From SSC3 sp963769585 (lineage in GTDB: Bacteria > Actinomycetota > Actinomycetes > Propionibacteriales > Nocardioidaceae): 64,000 bases of DNA. Made by a program: the position numbers and the translations under genes. The DNA lies in NCBI GenBank assembly GCA_963769585.1, contig CAVYMJ010000006.1, positions 2,418,001 to 2,482,000 of the forward strand. Reading direction: 5' to 3'. This document shows positions 1 to 7,644 of this stretch, piece by piece (the stretch's first letter is position 1; each line of letters begins with the position of its first letter). The notes under the pieces were generated by a model. The model searched no databases and was not told the origin of the DNA. It saw only the letters and a list, made by a program, of their open reading frames with translations.

Positions 1-150
1 AGGGTCGGCCTTCGTCGCCACGTGCTGCCCTCGGTGGCGGCCGGTACGTCGGTCGAGGCCGCCGTGCTCGGAGACCGGGCTTCGGTGATCGGTGCCCTGC
101 TCATGGCCATCGACCGCACCGAGCTGATCCCGATGCACGGGGTGGGCTAG
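1..150 (+). CDS. ROK-family protein, C-terminal fragment
   Basis: Only the last 49 residues are present; the gene starts before the window. The tail reads LPSVAAGTSVEAAVLGDRA, followed by a helix ending IGALLMAID. This resembles the end of ROK-family sugar kinases and NagC/XylR-type repressors, where an alanine-rich AALGDRAGVLGA-type segment closes the ATPase fold. Whether it is a kinase or a repressor depends on an N-terminal HTH that is not visible. The gene ends 18 bp from the convergent DUF2510 gene. The assignment rests on a short tail only. Confidence 0.5.
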   Translation, partial: RVGLRRHVLPSVAAGTSVEAAVLGDRASVIGALLMAIDRTELIPMHGVG

Positions 151-167
151 GCCCCGCCCGGCGCCTG

Positions 168-581
168 TCAGCCCAGTGCTCGCGTGCAGCCCCACACCCA
201 GGGGAGGTCCCAGTACCCGTTGGCCGAGCCGGGCGTGCCGACGTCCCTGGCCAGGCCCTCGCAGTAGGCGCTCGCGGAGCTGGATGGCACTCCGCTGTCG
301 CGCGCCTGCTCGCCGCGAGTCTTGCCGGCGCCGTAGGAGTCGAACCAGATGACGAGCACCGTAACGATCGCGATAAGCAGCGCGGCGACGGCGAGGACCG
401 CGACGACCACCACCCCGAACGACGGGCCCTGTCGGGGATCCTCTGGACCCGGTTCCGCAGCAGGTGGCTGGACGACGGCGGGATCGGGCCTGCGATGCTC
501 GGTCCACTCAGCACCGTCCCAGTAGCGCAGCTCGCCGGGGCGCTCCGGGTCGGCGTACCAATCGGGTTCGGCCGAGGTCAC
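168..581 (-). CDS. DUF2510 domain membrane protein
   Basis: This is a 137-residue protein. Residues 5-30 carry the DUF2510 signature (PDWYADPERPGELRYWDGA, then W-T), a short motif found at the N-terminus of many actinobacterial membrane proteins. A proline-rich linker (31-53) and one transmembrane helix (about 55-80, GVVVVAVLAVAALLIAIVTV) follow, then an external tail with two cysteines (107 and 132) that may form a disulfide. I chose the GTG start at 581 because DUF2510 begins just after it and a GGGGG stretch lies about 12 bases upstream; the reading frame stays open to 908 but upstream residues look non-coding. Function is unknown. Confidence 0.75.
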   Translation of the reverse strand: MTSAEPDWYADPERPGELRYWDGAEWTEHRRPDPAVVQPPAAEPGPEDPRQGPSFGVVVVAVLAVAALLIAIVTVLVIWFDSYGAGKTRGEQARDSGVPSSSASAYCEGLARDVGTPGSANGYWDLPWVWGCTRALG

Positions 582-657
582 CCAGCGATTGTGACCCCCA
601 ATGCGCCGCACGTCACTCGAACAGGTGAGGTGACCGGGGCAGCCGGCGCCGCTCGTC

Positions 658-1098
658 TCAGCTCTGTGACCTCGACAGCCTGCCCGCGGCCGCCTCACCG
701 GCGAGGGCGTCACCATGTCGGTGCACAACCTTCCAGTCACCGTCCTCCCGCCTAAAGACGGTCGTGACACGGAGCACGTACGACGCCGGCTCCTGGTCCC
801 TGATCGAGCAGGTGACGTGCTCGTAGGCGACCGTGTAGGCGAAGTCTCCGCTGGCCTGGGCCGCGATGATCTCGTTCTCGTAGGCCGTGCAATTGGAGAA
901 CTCCTCACCGATCTTGTTGAAGACAGGCAGGATCGCTTCCCACGACCGCGCGCTCATGGCCGCGCCGAACAGAGTCAGCGGTTCCGTGCGCGACCACAGC
1001 TCGATTCGCTTGCGCGGGTTGCCGTTGTGCAAGTCGATCTCGGTGTCGGTGATCCGTCCCGTGACCGCCTCGAGGAACGCGTGGGTCTCGTCCATCAC
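658..1098 (-). CDS. SnoaL-like / NTF2-fold protein
   Basis: The 146-residue protein has the layout of a SnoaL/DUF4440-type cone-shaped domain: an N-terminal helix, a TLFGAAMSARSW segment, and a C-terminal beta sheet ending in VLRVTTVFRREDGDWKVVH, the usual last strands of this fold. Members bind small hydrophobic ligands or act as isomerases, hydrolases or stress proteins; nothing in the sequence identifies a substrate. The start may be either of two consecutive ATG codons (1098 or 1095). It is a single gene on the minus strand, followed 76 bp later by the DUF2510 gene. Confidence 0.75.
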   Translation of the reverse strand: MMDETHAFLEAVTGRITDTEIDLHNGNPRKRIELWSRTEPLTLFGAAMSARSWEAILPVFNKIGEEFSNCTAYENEIIAAQASGDFAYTVAYEHVTCSIRDQEPASYVLRVTTVFRREDGDWKVVHRHGDALAGEAAAGRLSRSQS

Positions 1099-1219
1099 CG
1101 ACTCCCTTCAGCCGTTGAGGTCATGAGGAGATCGTCGCTGCGACGCGTTCCCGGTACAAGAGCCTGCGTTCCCGCGCTCCTCGGAGGAACTCCGCGTCAG
1201 GGAGAGAACCCGGCCTTGC

Positions 1220-2776
1220 TCACTCCCACTCGATGGTGCCGGGCGGCTTGCTGGTGACGTCGATCGTCACGCGGTTGACCTCTCGCACCTCGTTGGTGAT
1301 CCGGGTGGAGATCGCCTCGACCACGTCGTAGGGGAGGCGAGCCCAGTCGGCAGTCATGGCGTCCTCGGAGGTGACTGGCCGGAGCACGACAGGGTGCCCG
1401 TAGGTCCGGCCGTCGCCCTGGACGCCGACCGAGCGCACGTCGGCCAGGAGTACGACGGGGAACTGCCAGATGTCGCGGTCCAGACCGGCCTTGGTGAGCT
1501 CCTCGCGAGCGATCGCGTCAGCCTCCCGCAGGATCTCCAGCCGCTCACGGGTGACCTCCCCGATGATCCGGATGCTCAGCCCTGGCCCCGGGAACGGGTG
1601 CCGCCAGACGATCTCGGCAGGCAGGCCCAACTGCTCCCCGACCAGGCGCACCTCGTCCTTGAACAGGGTGCGCAGCGGCTCGACCAGGGCGAACTCGAGG
1701 TCGTCGGGCAGGCCACCGACGTTGTGATGGGACTTGATGTTCGCGGTCCCGGTGCCCCCACCCGACTCGACGACGTCGGGGTACAGCGTCCCTTGGACGA
1801 GGAAGCCGACCTTCTCCTCATGCGAGACGATCTCCAGCTCGGCGGCCTCGAAGACGCGGATGAACTCGCGGCCGATGATCTTGCGCTTCTCCTCGGGGTC
1901 GACCACGCCCGCCAGCGCGTCGAGGAACCGCTTCTCCGCGTCGACGACGTGCAGCGAGACGCCGGTCGCCGCCACGTAGTCCCGCTCGACCTGCTCGGCC
2001 TCGCCCTTGCGCAACAGGCCGTGGTCGACGAAGACACAGGTGAGCCGGTCGCCGATCGCCCGTTGCACCAGCGCCGCAGCCACGGCGGAGTCGACGCCAC
2101 CGGACAGTCCGCAGATGGCCCGGCCGTCGCCGATCTGCGCTCGGATCTTCTCGATCTGCTCCTCGACGATGTTCACCATGGTCCAGGACGGCCTACAGCC
2201 GGCGATGTGGTGCAGGAAGTGCGTGAGCACCTCCTGCCCGTGCTCGGTGTGCATCACCTCGGGATGCCACTGGACGCCGGCAAGCCGTCGGTCGAGGTCC
2301 TCGAACGCTGCCACGGGGGTCGCCACGGTGCTGGCCAGTACGTCGAACCCCTCGGGTGCCCGGACGACTGCGTCCCCGTGGCTCATCCAGACCCGGTGCT
2401 GCCGTGGCAGGTCTGCGAGGAGGGTCCCAGCGGAGAGCACCGCGACCGGCGTACGCCCGAACTCCGACGTCCCCGTTCGGCGTACCTCACCCCCCAGAGC
2501 CTGAGCCATGACCTGGAACCCGTAGCACATGCCGAATACCGGCACGCCCGCCGTAAAGACGTCCGCGGAGATCTGCGGGGCTCCTGGCTCATAGACCGAC
2601 GACGGGCCACCGGAGAGGATGATCGCCTTGGGGTTCTTGGCAAGCATCTCCTGGACGGGCATGTTGCTGGGCACGATCTCGGAGTACACGCGGGCCTCGC
2701 GCACCCGGCGCGCGATGAGCTGGGCGTACTGGGCCCCGAAGTCGACGACGAGGACCAGATCGTGTTCGGTGCTCAA
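1220..2776 (-). CDS. guaA: GMP synthase (glutamine-hydrolysing)
   Basis: GuaA converts XMP to GMP using ATP and glutamine. The 518-residue protein begins with the class I amidotransferase domain (LVLVVDFGAQYAQLIARR; nucleophile Cys in GMCYGFQ; catalytic His in GVQWHPEVMHTEHG), followed by the ATP pyrophosphatase loop (GLSGGVDSAVAAAL) and the C-terminal dimerisation domain ending SKPPGTIEWE. I chose the TTG start at 2776 because GAAAGGG lies 5 bases upstream and homologues start here; the open frame extends to 2863. guaB and guaB3, which feed the same pathway, lie 8-9 kb away on the same strand. Cys in GMCYGFQ is preceded by Met where Ile is more usual. Confidence 0.97.
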   Translation of the reverse strand: MSTEHDLVLVVDFGAQYAQLIARRVREARVYSEIVPSNMPVQEMLAKNPKAIILSGGPSSVYEPGAPQISADVFTAGVPVFGMCYGFQVMAQALGGEVRRTGTSEFGRTPVAVLSAGTLLADLPRQHRVWMSHGDAVVRAPEGFDVLASTVATPVAAFEDLDRRLAGVQWHPEVMHTEHGQEVLTHFLHHIAGCRPSWTMVNIVEEQIEKIRAQIGDGRAICGLSGGVDSAVAAALVQRAIGDRLTCVFVDHGLLRKGEAEQVERDYVAATGVSLHVVDAEKRFLDALAGVVDPEEKRKIIGREFIRVFEAAELEIVSHEEKVGFLVQGTLYPDVVESGGGTGTANIKSHHNVGGLPDDLEFALVEPLRTLFKDEVRLVGEQLGLPAEIVWRHPFPGPGLSIRIIGEVTRERLEILREADAIAREELTKAGLDRDIWQFPVVLLADVRSVGVQGDGRTYGHPVVLRPVTSEDAMTADWARLPYDVVEAISTRITNEVREVNRVTIDVTSKPPGTIEWE

Positions 2777-2957
2777 CGGAGCCCTTTCAGAGAAATTCGG
2801 ATATTCCGGGCAGGAAGCAACCCCTGAGCGGACGAAAGCGCAGTCTATCCGCGCTCGCTGCACGGCGGCTGGTCAAGACCACCTGGCAGCCGGGATGAGA
2901 CCCAGAAATTTGTCGGTTGAAGCCGTAACCAGGGGTTCCGACCGGCGTTGTACGGGC

Positions 2958-2995
2958 AGAACCCGGTAGCTTAGCTCCCTCCCAGGCCGGGTTCT
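2958..2995. repeat. inverted repeat, 9-bp stem
   Basis: AGAACCCGG at 2958-2966 pairs perfectly with CCGGGTTCT at 2987-2995 around a 20-base loop. It lies about 180 bp upstream of guaA. It has no T-tract on either strand, so a classical terminator is not indicated; an RNA structure in a leader is possible. Confidence 0.55.
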
Positions 2996-3023
2996 CAAGA
3001 GTCCGTGCAGCAGCGTGGACGGT

Positions 3024-3063
3024 TCAGGGCCCGACCAACCCTCCCTCCCCGGTCGGGCCCTGA
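3024..3063. repeat. inverted repeat, 13-bp perfect stem
   Basis: TCAGGGCCCGACC at 3024-3036 pairs perfectly with GGTCGGGCCCTGA at 3051-3063 around a 14-base pyrimidine-rich loop. It sits 68 bp before the SDR start codon and about 250 bp upstream of guaA. It could act as a transcription barrier between divergent genes or as a structured 5' leader. Confidence 0.65.
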
Positions 3064-3131
3064 GTCTTGTCCCCTGGGCCGGTCCGTGTCCCTGGCCGGG
3101 ACCTCGATCGGTGCCTCGCTAGGCTCGCCCG

Positions 3132-3965
3132 GTGAAGACCATCCTGATCACCGGAGCGACCAACGGCATCGGCCTCAGGTCCGCCGGCCAGCTGGCCGAG
3201 CAAGGCCACCACGTCATCCTCGTCGGCCGCGACGCGGCCAGGACCGAGCTGGCCGTCGCCGAGGTGCGCCGGCGAACCGGCTCCGAGCGCGTCGACTCTG
3301 TGCTGTGCGACTTCTCGTCCCAGAGCTCGGTCCGTGCGCTCGCGGCCTCTGTACTGGAGCGCTACGACCGCATTGACGTCCTGGTCAACAATGCCGGCAC
3401 CGTCTACGACCATCGGACCGAGACCGAGGATGGGATCGAGGCCACCTTCGCGGTGAACCACCTCGGTGCGTTCCTGCTCAGCTCCCTGCTCCGGGACCGG
3501 ATCGTGGCCAGCGCGCCGGCGCGGATCGTCAACGTAGCCTCGGGAGGCCACTACCACGGGACCCTCGACTTCGACGACCTTGGCTTCAGCAGTGGCTACA
3601 CGATCCTGCGTGCCTACAACCGCTCGAAGCTGGCCATGGTGCTCTTCACCCGCTCCCTGGCCGCTCAGCTCGAAGGCACCGGGGTCACGGTCAACACCCT
3701 TCATCCTGGGGTCGTCGCCACCAACATCTGGAGCGGTGCCCCGTGGTACGCGCGCCCGTTCCTAGCAGTCGCCAAACGGCTGGCGATGATCTCGCCCGAG
3801 GAGGGCGGCGGGCACATCACCTACCTGGCCACAGGCCCGGAGGTGGAAGGTCTCACCGGGCTCTACTTCGACAACGACAGGCCCCAGGAACCCGCACCGG
3901 CCGCCTTGGACGAGAAGACCGCAGCCCGGCTCTGGGCCGAGAGCGAGCTCCTGGTCGGACTATGA
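3132..3965 (+). CDS. short-chain dehydrogenase/reductase
   Basis: A 277-residue classical-type SDR. The Rossmann nucleotide motif TGATNGIG is at residues 7-14, the structural NNAG motif around 90, and the active-site YNRSK around residue 160. The long segment after the catalytic site and the overall length resemble the retinol-dehydrogenase-like/oxidoreductase subgroup of SDRs, which usually use NADP(H). The GTG start at 3132 begins directly with MKTILITGA. The substrate cannot be told. The 3' end overlaps the convergent GMC oxidase gene by 6 bp. Confidence 0.88.
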   Translation: MKTILITGATNGIGLRSAGQLAEQGHHVILVGRDAARTELAVAEVRRRTGSERVDSVLCDFSSQSSVRALAASVLERYDRIDVLVNNAGTVYDHRTETEDGIEATFAVNHLGAFLLSSLLRDRIVASAPARIVNVASGGHYHGTLDFDDLGFSSGYTILRAYNRSKLAMVLFTRSLAAQLEGTGVTVNTLHPGVVATNIWSGAPWYARPFLAVAKRLAMISPEEGGGHITYLATGPEVEGLTGLYFDNDRPQEPAPAALDEKTAARLWAESELLVGL

Positions 3966-5666
3966 GACCCCCACGATCGGCAGCCTGAGTGCGGCGGGCG
4001 CCGTAGCAGGGACCACCGGAGCCTGCGGCTCCACCGGCGAGATCTTCTGGTAGGCCGACCCGAGGGGCGGACGCGGGTCTTCCTCTCCCTTGTTCGGCCA
4101 GAACGACATCGCCCGCTCCGCCTGCGCGGTGATGGTCAGCGACGGGTTCACCCCAAGGTTCGCCGAGATCGCCGAGCCGTCGGCGATGTGCAGGCCCGGG
4201 TAGTGGTAGATCCGCTGGTACGGGTCGATCACTCCGGTCTCGGGGCTCTCCGCGATCACGCAGCCTCCGATGAAGTGCGCCGTCAGCGGGATGTTGAACG
4301 GCTCGCCGATCGTCCCTCCCGCAGTACCGCCGAGAACACCGGCCATCCGGCGTACGGTCTCGTTCGCGACCGGGATCCAGGTCGGGTTGGGCTCACCGTG
4401 GCCCTGCTTGGAGGTCATGTGCCACACGCCCAGCGTGCGCTTGCCGTAGGTGGTGATCGAGTTGTCCAGCGTCTGCATGACCAGGGCGATGACGGTGCGT
4501 TCTGACCAGTGCTTGAAGTCGTAGAGGGCGGCGACGTTCGCCTTCTCCTTCCACAGCTCTTTGAGCCAGGTCCTCCAGCGGGGCTGGTCGCCTCCGCCGT
4601 CGGTCAGAACGGTCTGCATCAACGACATCGCGTTGCTGCCCTTGCCGTAGCGGACCGGCTCGACGTGGGTGTGCTCGTCGGGGTGGAAGCTGGACGTGAT
4701 CGCGATGCCGTAGCTGTAGTCGACCTTCGTGTCGGGTGCGATCGCACCCAAAATCGCTTCGGAGTTGGTCCGGGACAGGTAGCCGAGTCGGTCGGAGAGC
4801 TTGGGCAGGTGGCCCTCGTCCTTCATCCGGTGCAGCAGCTTCTGGGTCCCGATGGCCGCGGCGGCGAAGACTACGTGCTCAGCAGTGAGCACGCGCGACG
4901 TCCTGGAGGTCCGGCGCTTGGCCTTGGTGAACTTGACGCGTACGTCGTAGCCGCCGCTCTCGCGCGGGCTCACCTGGGTGACCGTCGTCAGCGGCAGCAC
5001 CTTGGCGCCGTTGCGCTCGGCGAGGTAGAGGTAGTTCTTGACCAGGGTGTTCTTGGCGTTGTGACGGCAGCCCGTCATGCACTCGCCGCAGGCCCGGCAG
5101 GTGTTCCTCGACGGGCCCGCCCCACCGAAGAACGGGTCGTCGACCCGAGTGCCGCCGTCCTGGCCGGGGCCACCGAAGAACACGCCGACCGGGGTCGGGT
5201 GGTAGGTGTCCCCCACGCCCATCTCGTCGGCCACCTTGCGCATCACCTGGTCGGCCGGGGTGTGGAGCGGGTTCTCCACCACGCCGAGCATCCGCTTGGC
5301 CTGGTCGTAGTAGGGCGCCAGCTCGGACTTCCAGTCCGAGATGTGCGCCCACTGGCGGTCCTTGTAGAACGGGTCCAGCGGCTCGTACAGGGTGTTCGCG
5401 TAGACCAGCGAGCCACCGCCGACCCCGGCACCGGCCAGGATCAGCGAGTCCTTGACTGCGTCGATGCGCTGGATGCCGTAGCAGCCGATCGCAGGGTTGA
5501 ACAGGAACTTCTTCAGGTCCCAGGAGGTCGCCGCGAAGTCCTTGTCCTCGAAGCGGGCGCCCGCCTCGATGACGCCGACGCGGTAGCCCTTCTCGGTCAG
5601 CCGAAGCGCGGTGACCGACCCGCCGAACCCGCTTCCGATGACCAGGACGTCGAAGTCATGGCTCAT
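3960..5666 (-). CDS. GMC-family FAD oxidoreductase (ChoD-like)
   Basis: A 568-residue flavoprotein of the glucose-methanol-choline/cholesterol oxidase superfamily. It has the FAD dinucleotide fold (VLVIGSGFGGSVTALRL), the GAGVGGGSLVYAN loop and the C-terminal GMC signature (HIADGSAISANLGVNPSLT). Around residues 195-205 is a cysteine cluster CRACGECMTGC, spaced C-x2-C-x2-C-x3-C like a ferredoxin and followed by RHNAKNTL; this is typical of the ChoD-like subgroup, not of secreted cholesterol oxidases. No signal peptide is visible. Its ATG overlaps the stop of the aldehyde dehydrogenase gene (ATGA), so the two are probably translated together and may act on one substrate. Mycobacterial choD sits at the same place beside guaB3; the sterol role is unproven. 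Confidence 0.85.
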   Translation of the reverse strand: MSHDFDVLVIGSGFGGSVTALRLTEKGYRVGVIEAGARFEDKDFAATSWDLKKFLFNPAIGCYGIQRIDAVKDSLILAGAGVGGGSLVYANTLYEPLDPFYKDRQWAHISDWKSELAPYYDQAKRMLGVVENPLHTPADQVMRKVADEMGVGDTYHPTPVGVFFGGPGQDGGTRVDDPFFGGAGPSRNTCRACGECMTGCRHNAKNTLVKNYLYLAERNGAKVLPLTTVTQVSPRESGGYDVRVKFTKAKRRTSRTSRVLTAEHVVFAAAAIGTQKLLHRMKDEGHLPKLSDRLGYLSRTNSEAILGAIAPDTKVDYSYGIAITSSFHPDEHTHVEPVRYGKGSNAMSLMQTVLTDGGGDQPRWRTWLKELWKEKANVAALYDFKHWSERTVIALVMQTLDNSITTYGKRTLGVWHMTSKQGHGEPNPTWIPVANETVRRMAGVLGGTAGGTIGEPFNIPLTAHFIGGCVIAESPETGVIDPYQRIYHYPGLHIADGSAISANLGVNPSLTITAQAERAMSFWPNKGEEDPRPPLGSAYQKISPVEPQAPVVPATAPAALRLPIVGVS

Positions 5667-7285
5667 GCGCGGCCGAGCTTCCGCATGATCTTCTCGTTGA
5701 GCACGAGAACCTTGCTCCACTGCTCTTCGTTCATCGCGGGAAGCGGCTTGAGCCCGATGCCTCGCTGGGTCGCCACTGTCTGGATGTCGGTGTAGCGCAG
5801 CAGGCCCTCGTGACCCTGGCGACGGCCGGTCCCCGACTCGCGCATCCCGCCCATCGGGGAGTCGATACTGGCGAAGGACGCGGCGTACCCCTCGTTGATG
5901 TTGACCGTGCCGCACTTGATCTGGCGGGCGACCTCGCGCGCCCGGTCGCCGTCCTGGCTGTACACCGAGGCGTTGAGCCCGTACGGGCCCTCGTTGGCGC
6001 GCGCGATCGCCTCGGCCTCGTCACTGAAGCGGTAGAGCGAGATGACCGGACCGAAGGTCTCGTTGCCGAAGCAGGTCATCGCCGGGGTGACACCCTCCAG
6101 GATCGTCGGCTCGTAGAAGTAGGGGCCGAGGTCGGGTCGGGCCCGTCCGCCGGCCAGGACCTTCGCACCCTTGGCCCTCGCGTCCTCGACGTGCGCGGTG
6201 ACCGTGGCGAGCTGGTCGGCGGAGATGAGGGACCCCATGTCGGTGCTCCACTGGGACGGGTCGCCCACCGTCATGGCCTTGGTGCGCTCGACGAACCGCG
6301 GGACGAACCGGTCGTAGATCTGGTCGGCCACGAACAGTCGCTCCATCGAGACGCAGAGCTGGCCCGCGTTGGAGAACGTGGCTCGAGTGGCGCCCTCGGC
6401 CGCTCGGTCGACGTTGGCATCACGCAGGATGAGCATCGGGTTCTTGCCGCCGAGCTCGAGCGAGCAGCCGATCAGGCGTTCCGCGCACTGCTTTCCGATG
6501 TGCTTCCCCGTCGCGGTGGAGCCGGTGAAGCAGATGTACTTCGCGTGCTGGATGATCTCGGTACCGATGACCGACCCCGGCCCCGCGACGACCTGCCACA
6601 GGTCCTGGGGGAAGCCCGCCTCCTGGAGGAGCTGTACGCCGATGAGCGCGGTCAGCATGGTCTGGGCGTCGGGCTTGGCCACGACAGCGTTACCGGCCAT
6701 GAGCGCGGCGAGTCCGTCGGACATGGCCATCGTGAAGGGATAGTTCCACGGCGAGATGACGCCGACCACGCCCTTGGGTACGTGGTTGACATCGATCCGG
6801 GTCAGCATCGGGAGCACGCCGCTGCGGCGCTGGGTTCCGAGGAACTGCGAGGTCTTGCGCCCGTAGTAGCGCGCAGTCATCGCTACGTGCATGACCTCGG
6901 CGAACGCGTCCTTCCGTGCCTTGCCGGACTCGAGCACGATGAGGTCGGCGATCTCGTCGCGGCGCTCCAGAACGAGGTCGTGGTACCGAAGCAACATCCG
7001 CTCGCGCTCGGCCACCGGTGTCCGCGCCCACGCGGACTGGACCTTCTCGGCTCGCTTGAAGGCGGCGTCGACATCGTCGACCGACGACTGGGGAACCATC
7101 GTCAGGGGGGCGAGGTTGACCGGCGACACGGAGAGCTTCGCGTCGGTGCCGGTGGCCTTGACCAGAGCGGTCAGCCTGCGGGCGAACGCCTGGTCCAGGA
7201 CGTACGACGCGGTCGGATCGTGCTGCGGGTCCCGCAGGTCGGCGGTTGCTGCGGGGCGATCGGCGGGGTCGGGGGCTGCGCTCAT
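5663..7285 (-). CDS. succinic semialdehyde dehydrogenase-type ALDH
   Basis: A 540-residue NAD(P)-dependent aldehyde dehydrogenase. Visible are the cofactor motif (SPWNYPFTMAMSDGLAALMA), the FTGSTATGK turn, the general base Glu in LELGGKNPML and the catalytic Cys in NAGQLCVSMER. The best match in memory is the GabD2-type succinate-semialdehyde dehydrogenase family, although related enzymes use other aldehydes. I chose the ATG at 7285 because the sequence becomes ALDH-like soon after; no good Shine-Dalgarno precedes it. It is the first gene of a pair with the GMC oxidase, which could make the aldehyde it oxidises. Confidence 0.88.
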   Translation of the reverse strand: MSAAPDPADRPAATADLRDPQHDPTASYVLDQAFARRLTALVKATGTDAKLSVSPVNLAPLTMVPQSSVDDVDAAFKRAEKVQSAWARTPVAERERMLLRYHDLVLERRDEIADLIVLESGKARKDAFAEVMHVAMTARYYGRKTSQFLGTQRRSGVLPMLTRIDVNHVPKGVVGVISPWNYPFTMAMSDGLAALMAGNAVVAKPDAQTMLTALIGVQLLQEAGFPQDLWQVVAGPGSVIGTEIIQHAKYICFTGSTATGKHIGKQCAERLIGCSLELGGKNPMLILRDANVDRAAEGATRATFSNAGQLCVSMERLFVADQIYDRFVPRFVERTKAMTVGDPSQWSTDMGSLISADQLATVTAHVEDARAKGAKVLAGGRARPDLGPYFYEPTILEGVTPAMTCFGNETFGPVISLYRFSDEAEAIARANEGPYGLNASVYSQDGDRAREVARQIKCGTVNINEGYAASFASIDSPMGGMRESGTGRRQGHEGLLRYTDIQTVATQRGIGLKPLPAMNEEQWSKVLVLNEKIMRKLGRA

Positions 7286-7301
7286 ATACCGATGGTATGT
7301 G
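7283..7301. promoter_or_regulatory. palindrome over the ALDH start codon
   Basis: CATATACCGATGGTATGTG contains perfect arms ATACC and GGTAT around GAT, with near-symmetric flanks. It covers the aldehyde dehydrogenase ATG. A related half-site pair, TACC-N4-GGTA, occurs at about 7318-7331. Size and symmetry fit a TetR- or MarR-type operator, but no regulator gene is adjacent. Confidence 0.35.
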
Positions 7302-7360
7302 AAGGAGAGCCCGATGCCTACCCCCTGGTAACAGCCCGACGCCCAAGGCTGGACCACGCG

Positions 7361-7396
7361 ACACGGGGCCCGCACATTTCTGTGAAGGCCCCGTGT
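7361..7396. repeat. long hairpin upstream of ALDH
   Basis: ACACGGGGCC (7361-7370) pairs perfectly with GGCCCCGTGT (7387-7396). Inside the loop, CACA and TGTG can pair again around TTTC, giving a two-part hairpin. It lies 76 bp upstream of the ALDH start. No T-run follows on either strand. It may be a leader structure or attenuator. Confidence 0.55.
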
Positions 7397-7545
7397 TCAG
7401 GGAGGGTCCCCGACCGGATGAGAGAGAGAGGTACCGGTAAGGGAATCTTGCTTCGCTTTCGTGCGACGCCCCGAGCTCGCGTCGCCTTCCGCTAAGTGAA
7501 GTCTGCGGATCTTCCACGCCTACCGCAATGGAATCCGTTGCGACG

Positions 7546-7562
7546 TTATTGCACTGCATAAA
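7546..7562. promoter_or_regulatory. imperfect palindrome, possible operator
   Basis: TTATTGCACTGCATAAA centres on the perfect palindrome TGCA-C-TGCA with AT-rich flanks (two mismatches between arms). Such a 17-bp AT-flanked palindrome stands out in this GC-rich sequence and resembles GntR/LacI-type operators. It lies about 260 bp upstream of the ALDH start. Confidence 0.3.
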
Positions 7563-7586
7563 CCTGCAAAAAGCTCGATCCGAGGC

Positions 7587-7616
7587 GGTGGGCGGCTAGA
7601 GCACTAGCCTCCCACC
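7587..7616 (-). terminator. glpD terminator hairpin
   Basis: GGTGGG-C-GGCTAG and CTAGCC-T-CCCACC form a 12-pair stem with one C/T mismatch and a four-base AGCA loop, 29 bp after the glpD stop codon. A TTTTT run lies about 12 bp past the stem on the minus strand. Confidence 0.7.
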
Positions 7617-7644
7617 CCGGTGCACAAAGGTGCAACCATCAATC

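Larger units (their letters stand above)
2777..3131. other. guaA/SDR divergent intergenic region
   Basis: These 355 bp separate divergent guaA and the SDR gene. I see no credible coding sequence. On the minus strand a TTGACC (about 2837-2842) and a TAGACT lie upstream of guaA, but 23 bp apart, which is too far for a normal sigma-A promoter, so no promoter is called. The region contains two strong inverted repeats, listed separately. Confidence 0.6.
7286..7644. other. glpD/ALDH intergenic region
   Basis: These 359 bp lie between glpD and the aldehyde dehydrogenase, both on the minus strand. I see no convincing coding sequence. The region holds a terminator-like hairpin next to glpD, a palindrome at 7546-7562, a long hairpin at 7361-7396 and the palindrome at the ALDH start, so it looks like a regulated promoter region. 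Confidence 0.6.

Noticed and set aside
1394..2827. 477-residue plus-strand open frame opposite guaA
   Set aside because: Shadow of guaA in GC-rich DNA; no signal peptide, no domains, and codon use is that of the antisense strand.
2958..2995. tRNA-like hairpin near guaA
   Set aside because: Only one 9-bp stem is present; no acceptor, D or T arms or GTTCRA box were found.
4509..5795. 428-residue plus-strand open frame inside the GMC oxidase
   Set aside because: It is antisense to a clear FAD enzyme, is rich in Arg, Val and Gly from the opposite codon bias, and shows no family motif.
5810..7495. 561-residue plus-strand open frame opposite the ALDH gene
   Set aside because: Same reason: antisense to a strongly recognised enzyme.
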